A stretch of DNA of 64,000 nucleotides from Lolium rigidum (GCF_022539505.1 NC_061514.1:39833769-39897768); one strand, 5' to 3'; positions 20,276-35,200 are shown, counted from the stretch's first letter. Notes: generated by a model not told the origin, from the sequence alone. Made by a program: numbers and translations.

Positions 20276-23200
20276 CTGTACAGAAAACGGTATCACCACA
20301 GTTTAGTAGTAGCACAATTTTGTAGATTTCAATGGCACACCCAACTCAAATTGGCTAAAACTCATAGCGCACGCAAAGCAAATCTGACACGATGTATGCT
20401 TTTATTGGCCACTAAGCTAATCGTCAGCTAGCTATGAATTAGCAATTTGGAGAGTGACAAATTCTCAGTTGACTCTAATTCTGAGGTGATCTCCGTGTTG
20501 TAACTTATGACTAGTATGAATCACAAAACAATCCTAGTGAAGACAGATAGTTTGGAGCTGGTACAGATGGCGACATGCAAGGATAGAGATGGTTCTTGTG
20601 TGGGTCATTTAGTTAGAGATCTTCGTCTACTCTTGGCGTTAGAGCGTGTTATTTCCATTAGCAAGATTCATAGAAAAGAAAATAACGCAAGTCATCAGTT
20701 AGCTAGAGTTGGGATGGTAGAGAATAGAACTCAAGTTTGGTTAGGTCCGGCTCCGGAAGTTATTTTGGACCGAATTATTCGCGATTGTAATGTCACTCAC
20801 ATTTAATTAATACAATCTCGTTCCCCTAAAAAAAACAATTAAACGGACATGGATATTTCAGTTGCAACACCATATAAGATATCTCACTTGCAAGTCACAA
20901 ACTAATAGTTTAGAAATCGACTGAGAATTAAGCTAATCAATTCCCAGCTGAGAATTAGCAAACCGACTTATATACATTGAATTGGCTGTCACTACAGGAA
21001 TGGCTCGCTGCGCCGACGGCCGTGGCGTACGCCGACGGCCAAATGTCGGGGCCGTCGGCGTACGTCCGGTCCATGGCAGCGGCCCATCTAGACCCTCGGC
21101 GTAGACATACCCTCGGCGTAGAGACGGATACGCCGACGGCCACCCTCGGCGTACCGAAGGCCGTCGGCGTAGCACTAGCATGTGCTCCGGTCCCGCTCCG
21201 GCCGTGACGGCCCGGTCACGGCGTCAGCCGAGGCGCCGAGGGCCACCCTCGGCATAGGGCATCACCCACCTATGCCGACGGCCACCCTCGGCATACACTT
21301 TTTTTTCTTTTTTTCTTCTCGGTCATTAACTTTATATTATGTTTGTTTTATTTATGTACTAGTATGAATTATGTAAAAATAGTTACTTTTAAAAAAAAAA
21401 TGGTAGATGGCTTATGTAGATCCCACGAGTGACGCTCTTCGTAGACGGGTCGACGGGATCCGATGAGGCCCAACATCTCGCTATCGATGTACATATGTCC
21501 TAAAACAAAGAAAAAAAGTCCATTGCTAACCCTAACTCTAACCCTAACCCTAACCCTAGGGGTAGATTTGCGGGGTCCCCGCCCCCTAGGGTTTCCCTAG
21601 ATACAAACCACCGGAGCGTCCGAATCGCTGGAAACTCCTGCTACGGCTCATCCGGGGCCTATTTCATTCCAAACCTATGGTTTCCATGTGCATATGTCCT
21701 AAACAAAGCAAAGAAATTAAAAAAATCCATTGGTGAACCCTCGCACGAAAAAAGCTATAGGGGTAGATCCGCAAGGTCCCCGGCCTAGGGTTTCCCAAGA
21801 TACGGATCACCGGAGCGTCGGAATCGCTTAAAAACTTGCATTTGTCCCTAACATATGTGTACAAGTGTGATGTAAGGTTTGTCTAACCTTGCATGTACCC
21901 GGCGTTGACGATTTCCGCATACATGGGCCCACACTTGGTAAAATCCAGGATTTGTATGTGGAAACTCCTGCTACGGCTCATCCGGGGCCTATTTCATTCC
22001 AAACCTATGGTTTCCATGTGCATATGTCCTAAACAAAGCAAAGCAAATAAAAAAATCCATTGGTAAACCCTCGCACGGAGAAAGCTATAGGGGTAGATCC
22101 GCAGGGTCCCCGCCCTAGGGTTTCCCAAGATACGAATCACCGGAGCGTCGGAATCGCTTGAAAACTTGCATTTGTCCCTAACATATGTGTACAAGTGTGA
22201 TGTAAGGTTTGTCTAACCTTGCATGTACCCGGCGTTGACGATTTCCGCATACATGGGCCCACACTTGGTAAAATCCAGGATTTGTATGTGGAAACTCCTG
22301 CTACGGCTCATCCGGGGCCTATTTCATTCCAAACATATGGTTTCCATGTGCATATGTCCTAAACAAAGCAAAGCAAATAAAAACAAACATTGGTAAACCC
22401 TCGCACGGAGAAAGCTATAGGGGTAGATCTGCAGGGTCCCCGCCCTAGGGTTTCCCAAGATACAGATCACCGGAGCGTCGGAATCGCTTGAAAACTTGCA
22501 TTTGTCCCTAACATATGTGTACAAGTGTGATGTAAGGTTTGTCTAACCTTGCATGTACCAGGCGTTGACGATTTCCGCATACATGGGCTAGCACTTGGTG
22601 AAATGCAAGATCTGTATGTGGAAACTCCCGTCACGGCTCAAACAGAGCCTATTTTATGGTAAAGTATGCCCAACCTATGGTTTCCATGTACATATGTCCT
22701 AAACAAACCAAAGCAAGTAAGAAAGTCCATTGGTAAACCCTCACACGGAGAAAGCTATAGGGGTAGATCTGCGGGGTCCCCGCCCTAGGGTTTTTCAAGA
22801 TACAGACCATCGGATCGTCAGAATCGCTGGAAAACTTGCATCTGCCCCTAACATATATGTACAAGTGTGATGTAAGGTTTGGCTAACCTTGGATGTACCC
22901 GTTGTTGACGATTTCCGCATACATGGGCTAACACTTGGTAAAATCCAGGATCTGTATGTGGAAACTCCCGCCACGGCTCAAATGGAAACTGACCGGATTT
23001 GAACTGGGGCGACACTTTCCTTCGCTCAATAAATGGAGGGAAAAATGTTTTTAGGTCTAGGACGCGTCATTTTATGTGCTAAATGTTTTCCGTTTCGCGC
23101 GTTGGCGGACGGGTGCACGCGCGCGCCCGTACGGCCATACCGCATGTCCCGGCGGCCCCGTTTTGCGCAGTTGGCAAAGCAAACGGAGCCAAAAATCGAG

Positions 23201-26200
23201 CGGAGCCGCGTGGCGTCATTTTATGTGTCCTAGTAACCACCGCAAAAGACGGAACTGGGATACGGCAATTATCTTGGAAAACCCTTCACGAACAGGGCTA
23301 TCTCGTCCGGAGTTCTATGGCTTTTAGGGGAAATGAGTAGGAAACGGCCCGTTTCACCACATAGTTTGTCGGAACGAGGCCATATTTGGCACGTGCGTGG
23401 GCCTTAGGATGGGAAGCAAGGCCCCGGTCGCGGATTTCCAATCCGAACCACGGGCGAGGGTTTTTCCATTTTCGGGTGCCGGAAGGGCTTTTTTTGTGAA
23501 GCAGCTACATGGTGCGCATTTCGGTATCGCGCGGGACCTCCGCGCAGCGGTAGGATACCTCCTACGCACCACCTATCACATGCCATATGCGCGCGGAAGC
23601 CATCCGGGAATCCCACCCGCTTCTGCGGTGCCCCGCCGAATCCGCCGGAAACCGACCGGATTTGAACCGGGGCGACACTTTCCTTCGCTCAATAAATGGA
23701 GGGAAAAATGTTTTTAGGTCTAGGACGCGTCATTTTATGTGCTAAATGTTTTCCGTTTCGCGCGTTGGCGGACGGGTGCACGCGCGCGCCCGGTACGGCC
23801 ATACCGCATGTCCCGGCGGCCCCGTTTTGCGCAGCTTGGCAAAGCAAACGGAGCCAAAAAATCGAGCGGAGCCGCGTGGCGTCATTTTATGTGTCCTAGT
23901 AACCACTGCAAAAGACGGAACTGGGATACGGCAATTATCTTGGAAAACCCTTCACGAACAGGGCTATCTCGTCCGGAGTTCTATGGCTTTTAGGGGAAAT
24001 GAGTAGGAAACGGCCCGTTTCACCACATAGTTTGTCGGAACGAGGCCATATTTGGCACGTGCGTGGGCCTTAGGATGGGAAGCAAGGCCCCGGTCGCGGA
24101 TTTCCAATCCGAACCACGGGCGACGGTTTTTCCATTTTCGGGGTGCCTGAAGGGCTTTTTTTTGTGAAGCAGACTACATGGTGCGCATTTCAGTATCGCG
24201 CGGGACCTCCGCGCGGCGGTAGGATACCTCCTACGCACCACCTATCACATGCCATATGCGCGCGGAAGCCATCTGGGAATCCCACCCGCTTCCTGCGGTG
24301 CCCCGCCGAATCCGCTGGAAACTGTCCGGATTTGAACTGGGGCGACACTTTCCTTCGCTCAATAAATGGAGGGAAAAATGTTTTTAGGTCTAGGACGCGT
24401 CATTTTATGTGCTAAATGTTTTCCGTTTCGCGCGTTGGCGGACGGGTGCACGCGCGCGCCCGGTACGGCCATACCGCATGTCCCGCGGCCCCGTTTTGCG
24501 CAGTTGGCAAAGCAAACGGAGCCAAAAAATCGAGCTGAGCCGCGTGGCGTCATTTTATGTGTCCTGGTAACCACTGCAAAAGACGGAACTGGGATACGTC
24601 AATTATCTTGGAGAACCCTTCACGAACAGGGCTATCTCGTCCGGAGTTCTATGGCTTTTAGGGGAAATGAGTAGGAAACGGCCCGTTTCAGCACATAGTT
24701 TGTCGGAACGAGGCCATATTTGGCACGTGCGTGGGCCTTAGGATGGGAAGCAAGGCCCCGGTCGCGGATTTCCAATCCGAACCACGGGCGACGGTTTTTC
24801 CATTTTCGGGGTGCCGGAAGGGCTTTTTTTTTGAAGCAGCCTACATGGTGCGCATTTCAGTATCGCGCGGGACCTCCGCGCGGCGGTAGGATACCTCCTA
24901 CGCACCACCTATCACATGCCATATGCGCGCGGAAGCCATCCGGGAATCCCACCCGCTCCCGCGGTGCCCCGCCGAATCCGCCGGAAACCGTCCGGATTTG
25001 AACCGGGGCGACACTTTCCTTCGCTCAATAAATGGAGGGAAAAATGTTTTTAGGTCTAGGACGCGTCATTTTATGTGCTAAATGTTTTCCGTTTCGCGCG
25101 TTGGCGGACGGGTGCACGCGCGCGCCCGGTACGGCCATACCGCATGTCCCGGCGGCCCCGTTTTGCGCAGTTGGCAAAGCAAACGGAGCCAAAAATCGAG
25201 CGGAGCCGCGTGGCGTCATTTTATGTGTCCTAGTAACCACTGCAAAAGACGGAACTGGGATACGGCAATTATCTTGGAAAACCCTTCACGAACAGGGCTA
25301 TCTCGTCCGGAGTTCTAACACTGTGTCCGTGTCCTAGCAAACAAACCCGTACGTACGTACAGCTAGATGCAAGCTGCGGTATTTGCGTGGCGGGCGGCGT
25401 CTGAAACCGGCGTGACGGTGGCGCGCGCGGGCGGCGAGGTGTGTGTGAACCAGCTGCCGGCGCGTCCGTTCGATCGCGCCGCTCCGGGCATGCATGCCCT
25501 TGGTCATGTGCCCGCGCGCGCACTGGCCCTGTGCTGTGCGTGCACATGCATGCCGATTTGGATCGCTGTGGCGTGGCGGCACGGTACGGCGGCCTCGCGG
25601 CCGGCGAGGTGCGGTGCGGTGCCGGCGCATTTAAGGCGGCAGCGACAGGCAGCGAGCGAGAAGGGTGGTGGTTTGGTGCACCTGCTTTTTGTCCCGGCCA
25701 AGCCGGGGACGGGGACTGCGACGCCGGTCGGTCCCTGGTCGGGGTCCAACCCACCACTGCCCCAACGTCAGTCACTCTACCTTTTTTCACTTGCACTGTC
25801 TCCACTGTTCAAAACCACCGCGTGCCGTACGACGGAGCGCTCCGTCATGGGTGTACCACCTAGACGTACTACGTGATGTTCGTTACATTTGGGTTCACAT
25901 TGTGTTTCTTACGTCTGGTTAACCAAAGCATGGTCGAGCGGCCAGGTGTATCGTCTGATTGGAACCTCAAATGTAGTTTAATTAGTCCGGCAAGATTCGC
26001 ATTTCACTAAACTAATCACTTCAATCGGCCACATTCGTACTAACTCAGAATAGCATGCCCGCCCCAACACCTGGTCGAGGTAACCCTTCAAGAATAAAAA
26101 ATTTTAAAAAATACATGTGCCGAGGGGGGCCCTCGGCGTATCCAAGAATAAAAAATTTAAAAAAAATACATGTGCCGAGGGGGGCCCTCGGCGTATCCAA

Positions 26201-29200
26201 ACCCTAGCGGGAAGCCCAGGGTCCACCTCAACGGCTAAGCCGACGGTGGCCCTCGGCGTAGGGCACGAGCTGTGCCCGAAAAACACCTGGTCGGCACGCG
26301 TTTTCGGCCAAGTCCCCGCCCCCGCCCGTGCTCGCGTTTTTCTTTCCAAATCGTCCCGCCGCCGCCTCCTACCCGCCGCCGCCGCAGCCTCCTACCCGCC
26401 GCCGCCGCCTACTCAACTGAGCCCCGCGCCGCCGGCCCCGCTCCTCCTCTCGCCCGCCACCTCCACGGCCGGCCTCGCCCTCCCCACCGCAGGTCGCCTG
26501 ACCCGCCGCCGCCCCCGCTCCTCCTCGCCCCGGCCTCCTCCTCCTTGCCCCGGCCTCCTCCTCGACGCCCCCGCTCCTCCTCGCCCCGGCCTCCTCCTCC
26601 TCGCCCCGGCCTCCTCCTCGAAGCCGGCGAGACGGTGCTGCGGACGCAACCTCCTCACTGTGAGCTACTCTCTTTCCCTTCTCTTCCTCACTGTGACACG
26701 GAAATTTATTCTCAAACATACCACTTTACTAAACATCAATGCTTAGATTGGTTACATATCAACGAATTATACATATATAATATTACTACAAGAAAAAGAA
26801 GCTATACCAAAAGATGCTACCTAAGGAGCTAGACTAGAGATGTTCAGGCCAGGCATACATACTTGATACTACAAGTCAACTTTCCGATCTTTTTTGCCAC
26901 TAAAATCTGCAATGACATCTGCATAGTTGTATGTCTCCAAAATATCACCCTCTATGTTGACTAATAGATTATTGGCAAGATAATCATCCTCCATCTTATT
27001 GTGTAACCTCATTTTAATGATTTTCATACTAGAAAATGCAGAGAACAGTCGAGTTATTGCTAACCAGGGATTTAGGAAAAAAAAAGTACCAGTACAGACA
27101 AATTGGGGAAGATCATTGGCTTGATTCAGCAGCTGGTCGCGGCGTCGGCCGTTGGACCTCCGGCCAGCACTGCCTCGAAGCAGTGCCTTGCGCGTGCGTG
27201 ACTGCATGCTGCAGTGATGGGCGGCGGTCCGGCGCTGCTAGGGGCGGCGCCGTTGCTACTGTTGTGCCGCCCTGCTCCGCCTCCGCCTACTTCCCCTGGT
27301 TTCCCTTCTCAATTCACAAACCTAGCTCAGCCATGCTTCTATTGGTGCTGTTATTGGTCGAGCGAGATTGGGTTTCGTGAGTCAACGAGGCAGAGAGGTG
27401 GAGGTTCTGCCGTTCTGGTCATTTGGTGGGCTGCAGTTGGGCTGGACATGTTATGCATACTACCTGATTTTTTTCGGCCCAAAACCTGGGCGGGCCACGG
27501 CCCGGTTCGGCCCCTACATAGCTCCGCCAGTGGCCTAGTTACTGCCTTTCATTAATTCAGATGGTGATGTTGCTCCAATGCTAATTGGTTACTTGGTTAC
27601 TTGATCCTATATTGCTGTTGTATGGATGTGCAGGTGGTTTAATTTAGGTAGGTTGTGTTGGTCGTCCCGCTTGGCAGTGAACAGTACAAAATCGGTCATC
27701 ATAATGAAACAGTGGCTATGTAGCTGGATGTTGATGTGCGCACTAATTAGGACATTTGGAAAGAAATAGAAATGTGTAGTTGAAATTGAAATGCTATATA
27801 TGTTTAATAATGGAAATAGAAATGCAAATGTGAATTTCTTCTAATAATATGGATTTGTAATAGGCCATGCCGTGACCGCCTCGTCGTGAGCACCCCGGCG
27901 TGACGATCCCGGATCTTGACGCGCTTCTCGACGGTCACCGACATCGACACTCGGTTGTTCGACTACTTCCTCTACAGCCGAGGGTGAGCAAAATTTCCAA
28001 CTTCTTCTCCGCATTTTATTTATGTCACTAGATTCATTTTCCAAGTCAAGTTGCGTAACCTAGGTGTCACTTCCCGTCCTCAAGCGTTACGCGGATAAAT
28101 ATGCATTAGTGGTCGGCATATTTTCAACCGTAACGCTTGCGGCATTTACGGGACAGTCGGCGGATCCGTAGTTGGGTACGTTCTCCATGCTCTGCTCCGG
28201 TCCGAGTCAGGATTTCGGCAGCGCTCACCGTTGTTCTCCGGATGCACATCCTCTTGTCTTTTTGGCGAGACGTGTATCGGGAGAGCAGCGGGAGGTGCTC
28301 GCCGAAATTTTGACTCGGACCGGGTAGAGCATGGAGAACGTACTCAATCTACGGATCCGGCGGCTGCTAGGAGCCCACCTAGTAGAGATGTAGGTTGATG
28401 CATTCGTTTTGCCTCGTTAAAAAAAATAAAATATGATGCATTTTCCTATTTGATATAAATGCTATGCTTGTCGTTTGGCTTCCAATAGAGCAGAGGATGG
28501 CTGATAATGGATGGATGTACACCGGCCGTGTTAGTGCGACTAATAAAACAGATGAGTGGATAAGGAAGACTTGGCATTTAGTGAAGGAGTTGGCGCGTGG
28601 TACAAAACGAAGGTTCAGCCACTTTGCCCGTGCAATCGTTGCTTGAAGCATCACCGTCGTGGAAAGGATGACATGTTTAAACACCTTCGCAATATGGGTA
28701 TATGCCTCGTTACGTCACGCAGATCGACTTTGATGAGCACGAACGTGACAGAGGTGAGGTGATGCGGCAGCGGCTCAATGGCAATGAGTACGATGGGGTT
28801 AGAGACTTTCTAGATGATCTTATCGATGCCCACATGCCAGAGTCGCCACCTTCACGGGAGGAACCGCCAGAACCGGAGGAACCTCCAGAACCGGAGGAAC
28901 CAGAGCCAGCCGCGAAGGCCTTCTATGATATGATAGCCGCTGCTAAGACGCCTCTGTACGATGGCGCCGAGATTTCTCAGCTCGATGCCATTGATACGTC
29001 CAATTTGCATCACTATTTTATATCATAATTTGCTGTTATTCATTGATATATTTCATATTGGGACACAATACTTATGTTATTTCATCTATTTTGCATGTTT
29101 CATCATTATTGGAGGATCAAGCACCGGAGCCGGGATTCTGCCGGAAAAAGCGCCGTCGAACGCAATATTTCGGAAGATCAATCGTGGAAGGGAATTTCAC

Positions 29201-32200
29201 GAAAATTCCTATTTTTCCAGATGACGGAAGGAGCCAGAAGGGGAAGAAGAGAGGGGCCACTGTGGGCCCAGACCATAGGGCGGCGCGGCCCATGGCCTGG
29301 CCGCGCCACCCTATGCTCTGGGGGCCCCACAGCCCCTTTCGCCTCCTTTTCTTCGCGTACTCCTTCGTCCCGAAAACCTAAGCCAGATAGAGGACCTCAC
29401 GGAGGGTTACAGCCGCCTCTGCGGGGCGGAGAACACTAGAGAGAAAAGAGCTCTCCGGCGGGCAGGAATCCGCTGGGGAAATTCCCTCCCGGAGGGGGAA
29501 ATCGACGCCATCGCCATCGTCATCGAGTGGGACATCATCTCCATCATCATCATCATCGTCTCCACCATCTACACCGCCATCACCACCGCTGCACCTCGTC
29601 ATCGCTGTAGCAATTCGGGTTAAATCTTGATTGTTTGATAGGGGAAACTGATGTCTACGTTCCCCCTCCTTTCCTGTAGACAGTGTTGGGCCTCCAAGTG
29701 CAGAGGTTTGTAGAACAGCAGCAAGTTTTCCCTTAAGTGGATCACCCAAGGTTTATCGAACTCAGGGAGGAAGAGGTCAAAGATATCCCTCTCATGCAAC
29801 CCCGCAACCACAAAGCAAGAAGTCTCTTGTGTCCCCAACACACCTAATAGGTGCACTAGTTCGGCGAAGAGATAGTGAAATACAGGTGGTATAAATATAT
29901 ATGAGCAAGTAGCAACGGTGCCGTGAAAATAGCTTGTCTGGCGTGTAGTTGATGGTGGTAGTATTGCGAGCAGTAGTAACACAAGTAAAACAAGAAACAA
30001 GCAGTAGTAACTCAGCAGTATTTAGGAACAAGGCCTAGGGATTACACTTTCACTAGTGGACACTCTCAACATTGATCACATAACAGTAATAGATAAATGC
30101 ATACTCTACACTTTTGTTGGATGATGAACACATTGCGTAGGATTACACGAACCCTCAATGCCGGAGTTAACAAGCTCCACAATAATGCTCATGTTTAAGT
30201 AACCTTAAGTGTAAGATAGATCAAAACGACTAAACCAAGTACTAGCATAGCATGCACACTCGTCACCTTCATGCATATGTAGGAGGAATAGATCACATCA
30301 ATATTATCATAGCAATAGTTAACTTCGCAATCTACAAGAGATCATGATCATAGCATAAACCAAGTACTAACACGGTGCACGCACTGTCACCTTTGCACAC
30401 ATGCAGGAGGAATAAAACTACTTTAATAACACATCACTAGAGTAGCACATAGATAAATTGTGATACGATGCACATTGCAATCATAAAGAGATATAAATAA
30501 GCACTTCACTACGCTCTTCAACAGTGAATAAGTACTTCGTGAAATATAGCCTAAGAGACCCACACGGTGCACACACTCGTCACCTTTACACACGTGGGAC
30601 AAGGAGTCTCCGGAGATCACATAAGTAAAACCCACTTGACTAGCATAATGACATCTAGATTACAAGCATCATCATATGAATCTCAATCATGTAAGGCAGC
30701 TCATGAGATTATTGTATTGAACTACATAGGAGAGAGATGAACCACATAGCTACCGGTACAGCCCCGAGCCTCGATGGAGAACTACTCCCTCTTCATGGGA
30801 GCGAGCAGCGGTGATGAAGATGGCGGTGGAGATGGCAGCGGTGTCGATGGAGAAGCCTTCCGGGGGCACTTCCCCGCTCCGGCAGGGTGCCGGAACAGAG
30901 ACTCCTGTCCCCCAGATCTTGGCTTCGCGATGGCGGCGGCTCTGGAAGGTTTCGCGTATCGTGGCTTTCTCCGTAAGGGTTTTCGATGCAGGGGCTTTAA
31001 ATAGGCGAAGAGGCGGCGCAGGAGGGTCAACGAGGCGACGAGACCATAGGGTGGCGCGGCCAGGGCCTGGGCCGCGCCACCATGTCATCTGGGGCCCACA
31101 GGGCCCCCCTCTGGCGGCTCTCGGGTGTTCTGGATGCTTCCGGGCAAAATAGGAACCTGGGCGTTGATTTCGTCCAATTCCGAGAATATTTCGTTACTAG
31201 GATTTCGAAACCAAAAACAGCAGTAAAATGTGAACCGGCACTTCGGCATCTTGTTAATAGGTTAGTTCCGTAAAATGCATAAATATGACATATAATGTGC
31301 ATAAAACATGTAGGTATCATCAATAAAGTAGCATGGAACATAAGAAATTATCGATACGTTGGAGACGTATCGCATCCCCAAGCTTAGTTCTCGCTCGTCC
31401 CGAGCGAGTAAAACGATAACAAAGATAATTTCTTAAGTGACATGCCATCATAACCTTGATCATATTGTAAACATATGTAATGAATGCAGCGATCAAAACA
31501 ATGGTAATGACATGAGTAAACAACTGAATCATAAAGCAAAGACTTTTCATGAATAGTACTTCAAGACAAGCATCAATAAGTCTTGCATAAGAGTTAACTC
31601 ATAAAGCAATAATTCAAAGTAAAGGCATTGAAGCAACATAATGGAAGATTAAGTTTCAGCGGTTGCTTTCAATTTGTAACATGTATATCTCATGGATAAT
31701 TGTCAACATAAAGTAATATAACAAGTGCAATATGCAAGTATGTAGGAATCAATGCACAGTTCACACAAGTGTTTGCTTCTTAAGGTGGAGGGAGATAGGT
31801 AAACTGACTCAACAATAAAAGTAAAAGATTGGTCCTTCAAAGAGGAAAGCATCGATTGCTATATTTGTGCTAGAGCTTTTATTTTGAAAACATGAAACAA
31901 TTTTGTCAACGGTAGTAATAAAGCATATGAGTTATGTAAATTATATCTTACAAGTTGCAAGCCTCATGCATAGTATACTAATAGTGCCCGCACCTCGTCC
32001 TACTTAACTTGGACTACCGGATCTTCGCATGCCATGTTTCAACCAAGTGTCACAAAGGGGTACCTCCATGCCGCCTGTACAAAGGTCTAAGGAGAAAGCT
32101 CGCATTTTGGATTTCTCGCTTTTGATTATTCTCAACTTAGACATCCATACTGGGACAACATGGACAACAGATAATGGACTCCTCTTAAATGCATAAGCAT

Positions 32201-35200
32201 GTAACAAAGTTATTATTCTCATATGAGATTGAGGATATATGTCCAAAACTGAAACTTCAACCATGGTTCATGGCTTTAGTTAGCGGCCCAATGTTCTTCT
32301 CTAACAATTTTGCATGCTCCAACCACTAAAATGATAGACCTTCAGTACAAGACGGACATGCATAGCAACTCACATGATATTCAACAATAGTTGATGGCGT
32401 TCCTCGTAAGCATGGTTATCGCACAACAAGCAACTTAATAAAATATAAAGTGCATAAGTACATATTCAATACTACGATAGTTTTTAAGGCTATTTTGTCC
32501 CATGAGCTATATATTACAAAGGTAAATGATGGAATTTTAAAGGTAGCACTCAAGCAATTTACTTTGGAATGGCGGAGAAATACCATGTAGTAGGTAGGTA
32601 TGGTGGACACAAATGGCATAGTAGTTGGCTCAAGGATTTTGGATGCATGAGAAGTATTCCCTCTCGATACAAGGTTTAGGCTAGCAAGGTTTATTTGAAG
32701 CAAACTCAAGGATGAACAAGTGCAGCAAAACTCACATAAAAGACACATTGTAAACATTATAAGACTCTACACCGTCTTCCTTGTTGTTCAACCCAATACT
32801 AGAAATTATCTAGACCTTAGAGAGACCAATTATGCAAACCAAATTTTAGCACGCTCTATGTATTTCTTCATTAATAGGTGCAAAGTATATGATGCAAGAG
32901 CTTAAACATGAGCACAACGATTGCCAAGTATCACATTATCCAAGACATTTTACCAATTACTACATGTAGCATTTTCCAATTCCAACCATATAACAATTTA
33001 NNNNNNNNNNNNNNNNNNNNNNNNNNNNNNNNNNNNNNNNNNNNNNNNNNNNNNNNNNNNNNNNNNNNNNNNNNNNNNNNNNNNNNNNNNNNNNNNNNNN
33101 CCGAGCCGCATCCGAGCTATCCCGTCCCAGCCCGACCCCCAACCGCATTCAACAGAGCACTCATCGCTCCTTCCCTTTTCTCCACCTCCGCCGCCGGCCT
33201 AGGTCCCGGCCAACTCCAGCCACTCCGCGCCCTGCCGACCACCTCCCTGGAACCCACTCCTATCCCTCTCAGTAATACACCACGAGGAACCACCAAGACT
33301 TGGCTCCAACAGAAACCCTGGTCTCAAATCCGGAGCCAACAAACCCTAGCGGCGCCCCTGCCGGCCGCCGTCGAAGGCGAACCTGCCGTTCTCACGCGGC
33401 TTCTCCAGGTCCTCCCCGTCCTCCCTCAACAACGGTTCCGTTCGCCCAGCGTGTCCCAAGGCGGTTGACAGCACGAAGGAGGACCTCGTCGCGTTCCTCT
33501 CCCTCCCAAGTCGTCGCCCTCATGGAGCTCACCGCCGACGGCCACGTCGCACTCACGTGGCTCACCATCATGGTCGCGTGGACCACGGCTTCGTCTACAA
33601 CGCTCCAGATCGAGGCCGCGCTCTAGATCGGTGAGGCGGCATGGCCTTGTCCAGCGGCGGTGGCGGGCCGTCGTTGCCGCTGCCACCAGATCTGGTCGCT
33701 GATGGTGCCCGCCACGGGCTTCCTCATTGTCTCGTCAACCGCGGGATCCCGCGTCTTGGCGCTCGCCATGGATCCCCTCGTGAGGTACGACCGAACCCTC
33801 CTCTCCTTTTCTCCGGTTGTACGTGAGTCGGCCACTCGACTTAGCTAGAATTTGATCCACTATTTGTGTTGGGGGTATTTAGCTAGAATTTGATACGGTG
33901 CACTTGTCAAGATATGACTCGAGGCGATGCGCCAATTGCAATGTGTTCTAGTGCTCAATCGTGGCTGTCTGCTCATAGTAAGGTAACCTAAACGCATGGG
34001 TACAATCGGAATAGAGCAATACAAAATAATTTGTGTAAGTTGATTAGCTCTTTGAGCCTGTATGCCTATAAGTTTCTGCTAAAAACAGCTCTTAGATGAA
34101 GAATTTAATTAGCAACCAGCAACAAACCCACGTTATGTCCTCAATTAACTGCATATATGATAGGAACTTTAGACTGCAATAATATTGCTATATTTCTTTC
34201 ATTACTATAGAAGCTTTTGTCTTTTACTTGACTCTCACAGGAGCTCCCTTTTGCTATAGATTGCACGGGATAAGTACCTGCAATGGTCGGCCTCAATGAC
34301 GTTGCGCACTAGCTCTTCAAGCTGCAGCCGCATCCATCGCATTGACATAAGAGTCAGGTATCTACTCCTCGTCTTCCAACACAGTCAAGTATACTTTGTT
34401 TATGTGTACAAGCATCTATATTTGATCAATACAAATAGGGTGTGTTCTATCTTGGTCCTGGTTTGCTGGGTACGTACATGTTCATCAATTAACTAAGTTG
34501 TTCCCTTGTAAATGTATCTTAGGATTTATATACTGGCATGTCAATCACTAGCACCAAGGGGTAATGATGTCTCTTTCGATGATAGTTATTTGAGTGATAT
34601 ATAAACTTCTGAGTCATGTGAACAATGCTCTCTGGTATGAAAGTTGACTGCAATCAAAGTGTTTAGCTTTAACTATCTTTCTAGGAAGTATAGTAGCATG
34701 CTATTGGTTGGCTAGTTCTGATCCTTCCATTATGTTCATCAGTTGTAGCACTTGTTTGGTGCCAAATTTGAATGTAAGAGCTTTTGGATTACAAGCAAGT
34801 GTTACTGATTTTCAATCAAGTGGTATTGAATTTGTATTGCTAAATGACTGCTCTTTTGAATCACAAGCAAGTGTTACTGATCTCTCTGAATATGTTGTGT
34901 TGGCAATACACCTTACCTGCAAATCATTGTTGTTAAGCTGCCTTGTTTTCCCGGCTAGGGTTCACTGTTGTGTTTTTAGTTTCCTATCTATCATGTATAA
35001 GTATTCTCATTTATTAGAATATAGACTAAACTGCCTGCTTGTACTTTAAGCAGAGAATTAACCTGGGTGCAAACAATAACAGAGCTATAGATGCTATCTT
35101 GTAATTAATGAGCACTTTGTTGTCAATTCTTGCACTTCCCTATCCAGACGCGGAATTACAGTTGTACTGAACGATATATATGTTGGATCGATGGAATTAA

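Noticed and set aside
21440..25317. CRISPR-like regular repeats
   Set aside because: Units are hundreds of base pairs long without unique spacers, in a plant nuclear context; these are ordinary tandem repeats.
21664..25337. Many similar open frames of 66-106 codons in the tandem arrays
   Set aside because: They recur with the repeat period in several frames and on both strands, have no domain, and vary in length with single-base indels. They are repeat artefacts.
25269..25922. Long overlapping ORFs on both strands in a GC-rich part
   Set aside because: Overlap in opposite directions and biased Arg/Pro/Ala composition; no recognisable domain, so not reported as coding.
26117..26832. Pro/Arg-rich ORFs of 186-209 codons
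   Set aside because: Driven by ctcctcctcgccccgg and ccgccg repeats; no start context or domain support.
32908..33468. Open frames running through the N gap
   Set aside because: The frame exists only because N codons are not stops; sequence on the two sides belongs to different elements.
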